From positions 1 to 42,003 of the forward strand of contig JAAYCA010000023.1 of the NCBI GenBank assembly GCA_012744435.1: 42,003 bases of DNA, read 5' to 3'. A program made the translations under genes and the position numbers. The notes under the pieces are model-generated. The model did no database searches. It was not told where the DNA came from and saw only the letters and a list, made by a program, of their open reading frames with translations. Shown here in pieces: positions 32,510 to 40,855 of the stretch. Numbering within the stretch: position 1 is the stretch's first letter; every line of letters starts with the position of its first letter. Origin of the DNA: Bacteroidales bacterium (GTDB taxonomy: Bacteria; Bacteroidota; Bacteroidia; Bacteroidales; UBA932).

Positions 32510-33861
32510 TATTTATCCTGTTTATTACAATACGCATCCAGAGCATCCGCGACGGCGTGGCCGGAAGCCATCGCCCGCACCACCAGCGAGGCGCCGCTCT
32601 GCACATCGCCCGCGAAGAAGACATTCTTCCCCACCTCGGGCAGCTGCGGCTTGAGGAAGCCCATCGCCAGCAGGACGATGTCCGCCTTGACCAGCTCAGG
32701 TTCCCCCGCCGGGACCATCTTCGGGCGTCCGCCCTTCGGATCCGGCTCCCAGTCGACGGGTTGGATTTCCACCCCGGTCAGGCGGCCCTTGTCCCCGACG
32801 AAGCGGAGGGTATTGATGTTCCAGCGCCGCACGCAGCCTTCTTCGTGCGAAGAAGAAGTCCGGAGCGTCCGCGGCCAGTTGGGCCAGGGATTCGCAGGAT
32901 CATCCGGACCCACGGGCGGCTTGGGCATGATCTCGATCTGCATCACCGACTTGCAGCCCTGGCGGTGCGCCGTGCCGATGCAGTCGGACCCGGTGTCGCC
33001 GCCGCCGATGACCAGGACGTCCTTGCCCTTGCAGCTGATGCGCTGCGCGGCATCCACTTCCGCCCCATAGAGGATGCGGTTCTGCTGTGCGAGCAGCTCC
33101 AGCGCGAAATAAACGCCCTTCAACTCCCGTCCGGGCACGCTCAGGTCGCGCGCCGTCGGGGTGCCGGTAGCGATAACGTAAGCATCGAATCCCTTCGGCA
33201 GCGCATCCGGCGCCACTTCTTCGCCGTATCGGAAGCAGATTCCTTCCTGCTCCATCAGCGAGATGCGCCGGTCGATCACCGTCTTGTTCAGTTTGAAATT
33301 CGGAATGCCGAAGCGCAGCAGTCCGCCCGCTTTCTCATTCTTTTCGAAGACCGTTACGGCGTAGCCCTTGCGGTTCAGCTGATTGGCGGCGGCCAGACCC
33401 GCAGGGCCCGCGCCGATGACGGCCACCTTGCGGCCGTTGCGCCCGGGCTGGACGGGACGGACGAAATTCTCGCGGAAGGCAATCTCCGTGATGGCGGCCT
33501 CGCTCTCGCGGTTGGTCGTCGGCTCGTGCAGCGTGAGATTCAGCACACAGGCCTTCTCGCAGAGGGCCGGGCATACGCGCCCGGTGAACTCCGGAAAGTC
33601 GTTGGTCGCGCTGAGCAGGCGGTAGGCCAGCTCGAAATCCCCCTTGTAGACGGCGTCGTTCCACTCCGGCGGGCGGTTGCCCAGCGGGCAGGCCCAGTTG
33701 CAGAAGGGCACGCCGCAATCCATGCAGCGGGACGACTGCAGGCGGCGGTCTCCCTCGTTGAGCGTCTGTTCCACTTCCCCGAAATCCTGGATGCGGTCAC
33801 GCACCGGCCGGTAGCCGGCCTCCTTGCGGGGTATCGTCAGAAATGCTTTATAATCTCCCAT
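32509..33861 (-). CDS. gltD: Glutamate synthase small subunit
   Basis: The 450-residue beta subunit of GOGAT passes electrons from NADPH to the large subunit. The N-terminal Cys clusters (CMDCGVPFCNWACPLGN, then CPALCEKAC) bind two [4Fe-4S] centres. VIGAGPAGLAAANQL binds FAD, and VIGGGDTGSDCIGTA binds NADPH. It follows gltB by 6 bp, and the pyrG start overlaps its stop codon. Length and motif order are normal. Confidence 0.96.
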   Translation of the reverse strand: MGDYKAFLTIPRKEAGYRPVRDRIQDFGEVEQTLNEGDRRLQSSRCMDCGVPFCNWACPLGNRPPEWNDAVYKGDFELAYRLLSATNDFPEFTGRVCPALCEKACVLNLTLHEPTTNRESEAAITEIAFRENFVRPVQPGRNGRKVAVIGAGPAGLAAANQLNRKGYAVTVFEKNEKAGGLLRFGIPNFKLNKTVIDRRISLMEQEGICFRYGEEVAPDALPKGFDAYVIATGTPTARDLSVPGRELKGVYFALELLAQQNRILYGAEVDAAQRISCKGKDVLVIGGGDTGSDCIGTAHRQGCKSVMQIEIMPKPPVGPDDPANPWPNWPRTLRTSSSHEEGCVRRWNINTLRFVGDKGRLTGVEIQPVDWEPDPKGGRPKMVPAGEPELVKADIVLLAMGFLKPQLPEVGKNVFFAGDVQSGASLVVRAMASGHAVADALDAYCNKQDK

Positions 33862-33867
33862 AAGGCG

Positions 33868-36800
33868 TCAATATTGGATTTGGAGATGCTGCACCTTCTC
33901 TGCCAGGCTGCGCAGGCGTTCCTGCTCGAGGACGTGCTTGTATTCGATCGGGATGACCTTGATGAAATCGTCCACGGCGCGCGACCAGTCGTCCAGCATC
34001 GTCCGCGCCAGGCTGGACCCGGTGTAGAGATAATGCTGGCGGATCAGCTCGTGCAGTTCCTTGCGGTCGAGCTTGTCGTCCACCAGGGAGATTTCGACCA
34101 TGTCGAGGTTGCAGTAATAGTCGAACACGTGGGTCGGGTCATGGACGTAGGCCACGCCGCCGGACATGCCTGCGGCAAAATTGCGCCCCACGGGCCCCAG
34201 GACGACCACGCGTCCGCCCGTCATATACTCGCAGCAATGGTCTCCGGCACCTTCCACGACGGCCTTGGCGCCGGAGTTGCGGACCGCGAATCGCTGGCCC
34301 GCGCGGCCTGCGATGTACATCTCTCCGCCCGTGGCGCCGTAGAGGCAGGTGTTGCCCGCGATGATATTGTCCTCCGCCTTGAAAGCGGCACGCGCAGACG
34401 GCCGGATGGCCACCCGGCCACCGCTCAGGCCCTTGCCGACATAGTCGTTGGCCTCGCCTTCCAGGCGCACGTTCACGCCGGCGGCGAGGAATGCGCAGAA
34501 ACTCTGGCCGGCAGAACCCTTGAACTTGATGTTCAGGGTCGAATCCGGCAGACCTACGGCGCCGTACTTGGAGGCAATCCGACCGCTGAGCATCGTGCAG
34601 ACGGCCCGGTCGGTGTTGGCAATCGGATATTCGAGGCTGATCTCCTCCTTCCACTCGATGGCCGGCTGGGCCGCCTTGATGATCTCCAGGTCGCGTACGG
34701 GCGGAAGTGTATGGAAGGGAGCGCCCGACCAGCCGCACGACGCGTCTTCCCGGAACAGGACGCGGGACAGGTCGACCTGCGCCGCCTTGGACGAAGGATC
34801 GACCGGCTTCCGGAAAAGCAATTCGGTGTGCCCGACGATATCGGACAGTTTCGTATAGCCCATCTCGGCGAGGTACTCCCGCACCTCCCGGGCCAGGAAA
34901 GTGAAATAATTGACGAGATAATCGGCCTTGCCGAGGAAGTGTTTGCGCAGCTCGGGGTCCTGCGTGGCGACGCCCGTAGGACAGGTGTTCAGACTGCACT
35001 TGCGCATCATCACGCAGCCGAGTACGATCAGCGGCAGGGTGCCGAAGCCGAACTCGTCCGCGCCCAGCAGCGACATCAGGATGATGTCGCGGCCGGTCTT
35101 CAACTGGCCGTCCACCTGCAGGCGGACCTGGCTGCGCAAGCCGTTGCGCGCCAGCGTCTGCTGCGCTTCGGACAAACCGATTTCCGGACTGATTCCCGCA
35201 AAGCGCATCGAAGACGCCGGGGAGGCGCCGGTGCCGCCCTCGGCCCCGGAAATGACGATCAGGTCCGCCTTGGCCTTCGCCACACCGGCCGCGACCGTTC
35301 CCACTCCGCTTTCCGACACCAGTTTGACGCTGATGGCAGCGGACGGATTAACGTTCTTCAGGTCGAAAATCAGCTGCGAAAGGTCCTCGATGGAATAGAT
35401 ATCGTGGTGGGGCGGCGGGGAGATCAGCGAGATGCCCGGAATGGAGTTGCGGGTCTTCGCGATGATGGCGTTGACCTTGAATCCCGGCAGCTGGCCGCCT
35501 TCGCCGGGCTTGGCGCCCTGCGCGACCTTGATCTGGATCTCCTCGGCGTTGACGAGGTATTCCGCCGTGACGCCGAAGCGTCCGGAAGCCACCTGTTTGG
35601 TCTTGCTGGACAGCGACACGCCGTCCACCCCGCCGTGGTATCGCTCGTTGTCCTCGCCGCCCTCGCCCGTGTTGGAACGGGCGCCGAGCCGGTTCATCGC
35701 CAGGGCGATGGCCTCGTGGGCCTCGATGCTCAGGGCGCCGAAGCTCATGGCGCCCACCACGAAGCGTTTCACGATCGCCTCGACGGGCTCCACCTCGTCG
35801 ACCGGAACGGGCGTTCCCCGCTTGAAATCCAGCAGGTCACGCAGGAAAAGCAGGTCCGTCTTGCCATCCACGGCGGCGGTGAATTCCTTGTATTTCCTGT
35901 AGCTGCCCAGGCGCGTCGCAATCTGCAGCGAAGAGATGGTCTCCGGGTTCCATGCATGGGGAATGCCTCCCTTGCGGTAATGGAACTGCCCCACGTTGGG
36001 CAGGAAATCCATGCTCCGCGCATCGGCATACGCCTGCGCGTGGAAGCTCATCGCATCGCGGGCGATGGTCTCCAGGCCGATGCCGCCGATGGTCGAGCGT
36101 TCCGTGCCGAAATACTCGCGCAACAGGCTCTCGTCCAGGCCGATGCTTTCGAAAATCTTGGCCCCGCGATAAGAGCGGATCGTGGAAATACCCATCTTGG
36201 CCATAATCTTCAGCAGACCCTTCTTCATCGCCTCGATGTAATTCGTGCGGGCCGTGGCATAGTTGAGCTGGATCTTGCCGCCGTGCGCCAGGCTCGAGAT
36301 GATGGCGAAGGAGAGGTACGGGTTGATGGCGGAAGCGCCGTAGCCGAGCAGCAGCGCGGCATGCATCGTCTCGCGGATCTCCCCGCTCTCGACGATCAAC
36401 GCCGTCTGCACCCGCTTTCCGGTCGCGATCAGATGGTGGTGCACCGCGCTGACGGCCAGCAGCGAAGGGATGGGCGCATGCGTCTCGTCTTCGTCGCGGT
36501 CGGACAGGATGATATAGTTCACACCGTCGTCCACGCACTTCTCCGCCTTCTGGCAGAGATCCGAGAGGGCCCGCCGCAGGTTGGACGCCGCGGAAGCCCT
36601 GTCGGCCGCACACTCGAAGAGCATCGGCAGCTTGACGGTGTGGAAGCCCTTGTAACGGATGTTGCAGAGCAGGTCCAGCTGGGTATTGGTCAGGATCGGG
36701 TGAGGCAGGCGCACCATCTTGCAGTTGTCCTCATCCGGGGTCAGGATGCCCGTACCCACGCGTCCGATGTACTCGAACAGCGACATCACCATCTGTTCCC

Positions 36801-38343
36801 GGATGGAGTCGATCGGCGGGTTGGTCACCTGGGCGAACTGCTGCCGGAAATAGTTGAAGAAGCTCTGCGGCCGCTCCGTGAGCACGGCCAGCGGGGTGTC
36901 GTTGCCCATCGAGGAAGTCGGCTCGATGCCGCGTTCGCACATCGGTTTGAGAGAATTCTCGATGTCCTCGGCGGTGCAGCCGAAGAGGATCTCCTTGTGC
37001 AGCAGATCGGCTTCGTTGTGCTCGATCTTGCGGCCGCTGTGCAGGTCCTCCAGCTGGATGCGTCCGGCAGAGAGCCACTTGCGGTAAGGCTGTTCCGAGG
37101 CCAACTGCTCCTTGATCTGCGCGTCGTACCAGATCTTGCCTTCCTTGGTGTCGACGAGCAGCATCTTGCCGGGCTCCAGCCGGCCCTTGCACTCGATCTC
37201 CGTCGGGTCGAAATCCAATACGCCCACCTCGCTCGCCACGACCAGGAAGCCGCGCTTGGTGATGGTGTAGCGTCCGGGACGCAGGCCGTTGCGGTCCAGA
37301 ATGCCGCCGGCGTAGCGTCCGTCGCTGAAGAGCAGCGTTGCCGGTCCGTCCCAAGGCTCCATCAGGATGGAATGATACTCATAGAACGCACGCAGCTCCT
37401 CTGAGATCGGGTTCGTCTCGTCGAAACTCTCCGGCATCAGCACGGAGACGGCCTGAGGCAGGCTGAGACCGCTCCGGGTCAGGAATTCCAGAACATTGTC
37501 CAGACTGGCGGAGTCGCTCATGTCAGGCTGTACGATCGGCGTGAGATCGCTGATGTCGCCCAGCGCACCCGAATTGAGCACGCTCTGACGGGCCTGCATC
37601 CAACTCCGGTTGCCGCGGATGGTGTTGATCTCGCCGTTGTGGCAGAGCATCCGGAAGGGCTGCGCCAGGCTCCACTGGGGAAACGTGTTCGTCGAGAAGC
37701 GGGAATGGACGATGGCCATCGCGCTCGTGAACCACTGGCTTGTCAGGTCCGTATAGTATTCGCGCAGCTGGCGGCTGGTCAGCATGCCCTTGTACACGAT
37801 GTTCCGGGTGGACAGCGAGCATATGTAGCCGTCCTCTCCCATCCGCTCGACATGCTTGCGGATGCGATAGAGCTTGCGCTCCAGGTCCGGCTCTTCCATG
37901 AATTCCGCACTGGTCACGAAGAGCTGAACCGTATAGGGCTCGCTCCTGGCCGCTTCCTCGCCGAGGCAGCCGGCGTTGACCGGCACCTCGCGGATATGGC
38001 TGAGCACGCAGCCTTCGCGTTCGACTTCGTTGCGGATGCAATCCAGGATTCGCTCCCGCTTGGCGGCCTCCCGGGGCAGGAACACCAGGCCGGTGCCGTA
38101 GCGGCCCTTTTCCGGGACGGGAATTCCCTGAAGGAGAATGAACTCATGGGGAATCTGAACCATGATGCCGGCACCGTCACCCGTTTTTCCGTCGGCTCCC
38201 TCGGCGCCGCGGTGGCTCATGTTCTCGAGCACCGTCAGGGCGTTGTCCACCAGCTCATGGGTCTTGTCGCCACGGATGTTAACGACCATACCAACCCCAC
38301 AGGCATCGTGTTCCGATGCCGGATCATATAGACCGGATTTCAT
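33868..38343 (-). CDS. gltB: Glutamate synthase large subunit
   Basis: This 1491-residue subunit moves the amide of glutamine onto 2-oxoglutarate to give two glutamates, recycling the product of glutamine synthetase. The glutaminase nucleophile is Cys15 after the propeptide (EHDACG), with the amidotransferase domain to about residue 400. A central domain is followed by the FMN/2-oxoglutarate barrel (~790-1160), with the [3Fe-4S] cysteines near residues 1110-1121 (KCSLNTCPTG). The C-terminal GXGXG helix (~1230-1430) shows ETMTGGRVVVLG-like repeats. It begins 7 bp after glnN. A 1615-codon antisense frame spans gltD and gltB and is taken as a codon-bias shadow. Confidence 0.97.
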   Translation of the reverse strand: MKSGLYDPASEHDACGVGMVVNIRGDKTHELVDNALTVLENMSHRGAEGADGKTGDGAGIMVQIPHEFILLQGIPVPEKGRYGTGLVFLPREAAKRERILDCIRNEVEREGCVLSHIREVPVNAGCLGEEAARSEPYTVQLFVTSAEFMEEPDLERKLYRIRKHVERMGEDGYICSLSTRNIVYKGMLTSRQLREYYTDLTSQWFTSAMAIVHSRFSTNTFPQWSLAQPFRMLCHNGEINTIRGNRSWMQARQSVLNSGALGDISDLTPIVQPDMSDSASLDNVLEFLTRSGLSLPQAVSVLMPESFDETNPISEELRAFYEYHSILMEPWDGPATLLFSDGRYAGGILDRNGLRPGRYTITKRGFLVVASEVGVLDFDPTEIECKGRLEPGKMLLVDTKEGKIWYDAQIKEQLASEQPYRKWLSAGRIQLEDLHSGRKIEHNEADLLHKEILFGCTAEDIENSLKPMCERGIEPTSSMGNDTPLAVLTERPQSFFNYFRQQFAQVTNPPIDSIREQMVMSLFEYIGRVGTGILTPDEDNCKMVRLPHPILTNTQLDLLCNIRYKGFHTVKLPMLFECAADRASAASNLRRALSDLCQKAEKCVDDGVNYIILSDRDEDETHAPIPSLLAVSAVHHHLIATGKRVQTALIVESGEIRETMHAALLLGYGASAINPYLSFAIISSLAHGGKIQLNYATARTNYIEAMKKGLLKIMAKMGISTIRSYRGAKIFESIGLDESLLREYFGTERSTIGGIGLETIARDAMSFHAQAYADARSMDFLPNVGQFHYRKGGIPHAWNPETISSLQIATRLGSYRKYKEFTAAVDGKTDLLFLRDLLDFKRGTPVPVDEVEPVEAIVKRFVVGAMSFGALSIEAHEAIALAMNRLGARSNTGEGGEDNERYHGGVDGVSLSSKTKQVASGRFGVTAEYLVNAEEIQIKVAQGAKPGEGGQLPGFKVNAIIAKTRNSIPGISLISPPPHHDIYSIEDLSQLIFDLKNVNPSAAISVKLVSESGVGTVAAGVAKAKADLIVISGAEGGTGASPASSMRFAGISPEIGLSEAQQTLARNGLRSQVRLQVDGQLKTGRDIILMSLLGADEFGFGTLPLIVLGCVMMRKCSLNTCPTGVATQDPELRKHFLGKADYLVNYFTFLAREVREYLAEMGYTKLSDIVGHTELLFRKPVDPSSKAAQVDLSRVLFREDASCGWSGAPFHTLPPVRDLEIIKAAQPAIEWKEEISLEYPIANTDRAVCTMLSGRIASKYGAVGLPDSTLNIKFKGSAGQSFCAFLAAGVNVRLEGEANDYVGKGLSGGRVAIRPSARAAFKAEDNIIAGNTCLYGATGGEMYIAGRAGQRFAVRNSGAKAVVEGAGDHCCEYMTGGRVVVLGPVGRNFAAGMSGGVAYVHDPTHVFDYYCNLDMVEISLVDDKLDRKELHELIRQHYLYTGSSLARTMLDDWSRAVDDFIKVIPIEYKHVLEQERLRSLAEKVQHLQIQY

Positions 38344-38350
38344 AGGCTAA

Positions 38351-40525
38351 CTAGCTGATAAACAACAGTTCGCGATATTTCGGGAGCGGCCAGGCCTTGT
38401 TGTCCACGAGCTCCTCGAGCTTGTCGATGGGATAACGCAGCGCGGAGAAACTCTCGGCGATCTCGTGATATGCGAGGGCGCGTTCGTAGTCGTTCCCGAT
38501 CATGTTGGCCGCCTTGCGGGCCTCACGCATCGCCGTAGCCTTGATGCGTACGTCCTCCACATACTTGTTGATGTCGCCGAGGATGGCCATTTCGGTGGTG
38601 CAGTTGTCGAGATTGCCGTAGATGCCTTTCGCGAGGGTCACCTCCTGCAGGAGCCTGGCCTTGTACTCGAGCGCGGCCGGGATGATGTGGTTGAGCGCCA
38701 TCCGGACCATCACGCGGGACTCGATCTGGACTTTCTTGGTATAGGTCTCCCACTTCACCTCGTTGCGGGCCTCCAATTCCTTCTCAGTATAGACGCCGGT
38801 CTTGGTGAACATCTCCAGCGCGGCAGGCTTGGTGAACTCGCAGAACATCCTGGGCACATTGGTCTCCACATCGAGGCCGCGGCGTTTGGCCTCCGCCTTC
38901 CACTCCTCGGTGTAGCCGTTGCCATCGAAACAGACGACGTCGATGATCGACCTGATGATGGGTTTCAGCGTATCCATGATCGCCACGTTGGTCTTCTTGC
39001 CGGCGGCGATTTCCTTGTCCACGGCCGCCTTGAAATCGATGAGCTGCTCGGCCACGGCGGCATTGAGCGTGGTCATCGCGCCCGCACAGTTGGCGCAGGA
39101 GCCGACGGCGCGGAACTCGAAACGGTTGCCGGTGAAGGCGAACGGCGAAGTGCGGTTGCGGTCGGTGTTGTCCAGGAAGATCTCGGGGATCTCCACCAGG
39201 CCCACGCTCTTGCCCTTCTTGCCCGCGATCTCGATCGGGGTGTCGGACGGGAGTTCGAGCAGCTTGTGGAGCACCCCGGTCATCGTGCGGCCGAGGAAGG
39301 CGGACACGATGGCGGGCGGCGCTTCGTTGGCGCCCAGGCGGTGGGCGTTGGTCGCGCTCGCGATGGAGGCTTTCAGCAAGGCGTTGTGCTTCTGCACGGC
39401 TGCCAGGACATTGACAAAGAAGGTGACGAACTGAAGGTTGCCCATGGCATCTTTGCCGGGAGCCAGCAGCTGCGCCCCCGTGTCCGTCCCGAGCGACCAG
39501 TTGTTGTGCTTGCCCGAACCGTTCACCCCGGCAAAAGGCTTCTCGTGCAGGAGCACCACGAAACCGTGCTTGCGCGCGATGCGGCCCATGAGGTTCATGA
39601 CGATCTGGTTCTGGTCGTTGGCCAGGTTGGTCTCGCCATAGATAGGAGCGAGCTCGAACTGGTTGGGAGCCACCTCGTTGTGGCGCGTCTTGATCGGAAT
39701 GCCGAGACGGTGGCCGGCCACTTCAAGGTCACGCATGAAGGACGCCACACGTGTCGGAATGGCGCCGAAATAATGGTCGTCCAGCTGCTGGTTCTTGGAA
39801 GAATTGTGTCCGAACAGGGTGCGGCCGGTGATCATCAGGTCCGTGCGGGCGGCGTAGAGGGCCTCGTCCACGAGGAAGTATTCCTGCTCCCACCCGAGAT
39901 AGGAATAGACCTTGCTCACGCCCGGGTCAAAGAATTTGCAGATAGGGACCGCCGCATCGCTGACGGCCTTGAGGGCCTTCTTGAGGGGGGTCTTGTAGTC
40001 CAGGGCCTCACCGGTATAGGATATGAAAACGGTCGGGATACAGAGGGTGTCGTCCAGGATGAAGACCGGGGAGGTCGGATCCCATGCAGTATAGCCGCGC
40101 GCCTCGAACGTGGCGCGGATGCCGCCGCTGGGGAAGGACGAGGCGTCCGGCTCCTGCTGGGCAAGCATCTTGCCGTCGAAAGTTTCGATTACACCGCCCT
40201 TGCCATCGTAGTCGATCAGGGAATCATGCTTCTCCGCAGTGCCTTCGGTCAGCGGCTGGAACCAGTGGGTGACGTGGGTCACACCGTGCTCCATGGCCCA
40301 TTCCTTCATGCCCCGGGCCACGCCGTCGGCAGTCTTGCGGTCGAGGGCATGCCCGCCCTCGATGCAGTCAAGCAAGGCGTTCAGACTCTCAGCGTCGAGA
40401 TACTTGCACATTTTCTTGCGGTCGAATACGAGTTCGCCGAAATACTCGGAAGTCTTGCCTGCGGGGACTTCTGCCGGAACTTCTTTCCGTTCGAAAGATT
40501 CCTTGACTAAATCAAATCTGTCCAT
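38351..40525 (-). CDS. glnN: Type III glutamine synthetase
   Basis: GSIII joins ammonia and glutamate to glutamine at the cost of ATP. The 724-residue size and sequence, including GRTLFGHNSSKNQQLDDHYF and the ATP-site NGSGKHNNWSLG (near residue 340), identify the type III family common in Bacteroidota and unlike the ~450-residue GSI. It is cytoplasmic and hexameric pairs are known for the family. It is the first enzyme gene of the glutamine operon. Upstream lie a Gln/Asn-codon-rich leader frame and a 12-bp hairpin ending 44 bases before the ATG, which suggests control by attenuation. gltB follows after 7 bp. Confidence 0.96.
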   Translation of the reverse strand: MDRFDLVKESFERKEVPAEVPAGKTSEYFGELVFDRKKMCKYLDAESLNALLDCIEGGHALDRKTADGVARGMKEWAMEHGVTHVTHWFQPLTEGTAEKHDSLIDYDGKGGVIETFDGKMLAQQEPDASSFPSGGIRATFEARGYTAWDPTSPVFILDDTLCIPTVFISYTGEALDYKTPLKKALKAVSDAAVPICKFFDPGVSKVYSYLGWEQEYFLVDEALYAARTDLMITGRTLFGHNSSKNQQLDDHYFGAIPTRVASFMRDLEVAGHRLGIPIKTRHNEVAPNQFELAPIYGETNLANDQNQIVMNLMGRIARKHGFVVLLHEKPFAGVNGSGKHNNWSLGTDTGAQLLAPGKDAMGNLQFVTFFVNVLAAVQKHNALLKASIASATNAHRLGANEAPPAIVSAFLGRTMTGVLHKLLELPSDTPIEIAGKKGKSVGLVEIPEIFLDNTDRNRTSPFAFTGNRFEFRAVGSCANCAGAMTTLNAAVAEQLIDFKAAVDKEIAAGKKTNVAIMDTLKPIIRSIIDVVCFDGNGYTEEWKAEAKRRGLDVETNVPRMFCEFTKPAALEMFTKTGVYTEKELEARNEVKWETYTKKVQIESRVMVRMALNHIIPAALEYKARLLQEVTLAKGIYGNLDNCTTEMAILGDINKYVEDVRIKATAMREARKAANMIGNDYERALAYHEIAESFSALRYPIDKLEELVDNKAWPLPKYRELLFIS

Positions 40526-40569
40526 AACAATAACACTATATGATTAACTAACTACTTTCAGACAAAGAG

Positions 40570-40598
40570 AGAGGCTGATCCTCTCGGGACCAGCCTCT
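40570..40598 (-). terminator. Attenuator hairpin before glnN
   Basis: On the minus strand AGAGGCUGGUCC pairs with GGAUCAGCCUCU through 12 bp with a 5-base loop. One pair is a G-U wobble that works only in the minus-strand RNA, which supports this orientation. The tract after the stem (CUCUUUGUCU) is U-rich but not a clean U-run, so it may be a weak or conditional terminator. Confidence 0.6.
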
Positions 40599-40646
40599 GT
40601 ACTATCTAATATTTGTTTCTACCTATAACGTGCCGCATACGGCTGG
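40590..40646 (-). promoter_or_regulatory. Possible antiterminator of the glnN leader
   Basis: CCAGCC (40641-40646), starting two bases after the leader stop codon, is complementary to GGCUGG (40590-40595) inside the 5' arm of the terminator hairpin. The two pairings exclude each other. A small competing hairpin GCCG-UAUG-CGGC (40632-40643) overlaps CCAGCC. A ribosome sitting on the leader stop codon would cover CCAGCC and let the terminator fold; one stalled on the CAG codons would leave it free. This is inference from base pairing. Confidence 0.5.
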
Positions 40647-40648
40647 AC

Positions 40649-40729
40649 TTATATGCACACAGAAACAACCCGGACCTGATTGGACTGGGACTGCTGATTC
40701 TGCTGCTGATTATAAAAGGCGTGTGCCAC
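40649..40729 (-). CDS. Gln/Asn-rich leader peptide of the glnN operon
   Basis: A 26-codon frame starts at GTG (40729) and ends at TAA (40649-40651). Residues 7-18 read NQQQNQQSQSNQ: seven Gln, all CAG, and three Asn, all AAT, within twelve codons. Such a run just ahead of a glutamine synthetase gene is what a leader peptide sensing charged tRNA-Gln (and maybe tRNA-Asn) would look like. GTG is the only canonical start in frame before an upstream stop codon. No Shine-Dalgarno is seen, as is usual in this phylum. The predicted transcript start (~40736) is 7 bases upstream. Translation is not proven. Confidence 0.6.
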   Translation of the reverse strand: MAHAFYNQQQNQQSQSNQVRVVSVCI

Positions 40730-40740
40730 TACTACTAAAC

Positions 40741-40748
40741 CAAAAATT
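40741..40748 (-). promoter_or_regulatory. -7 box candidate for the glnN operon
   Basis: AATTTTTG on the minus strand differs from TAnnTTTG at the first base. The calibrated start falls on an A at 40736, 7 bases before the leader GTG. The stretch from 40749 to 40842 is very AT-rich and shows no reading frame or hairpin that I can support. Confidence 0.4.
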
Positions 40749-40842
40749 CGACTGCAATTTACGAAGAAAAATCAAGAAAACAAGAGTTTTTTAAATTTTT
40801 TTCATTCGGATTTTTTCTGGTATATATAAGGTAAAAAAAACT

Positions 40843-40850
40843 TATCTTTG
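40843..40850 (+). promoter_or_regulatory. -7 promoter box of nadE
   Basis: TATCTTTG on the plus strand is a perfect match. The calibrated start at 40855 is one base before the ATG at 40856, so the nadE transcript would be essentially leaderless. Confidence 0.6.
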
Positions 40851-40855
40851 CGCTT

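Noticed and set aside
32557..37404. 1615-codon plus-strand open frame opposite gltD and gltB
   Set aside because: It lies fully antisense to two well-supported enzymes. The translation is His/Gln/Arg/Ala/Val-rich without any domain. GC-rich codon use leaves this antisense frame without stops.
38465..40510. 681-codon plus-strand frame opposite glnN
   Set aside because: It mirrors a complete type III glutamine synthetase and shows no family motifs of its own.
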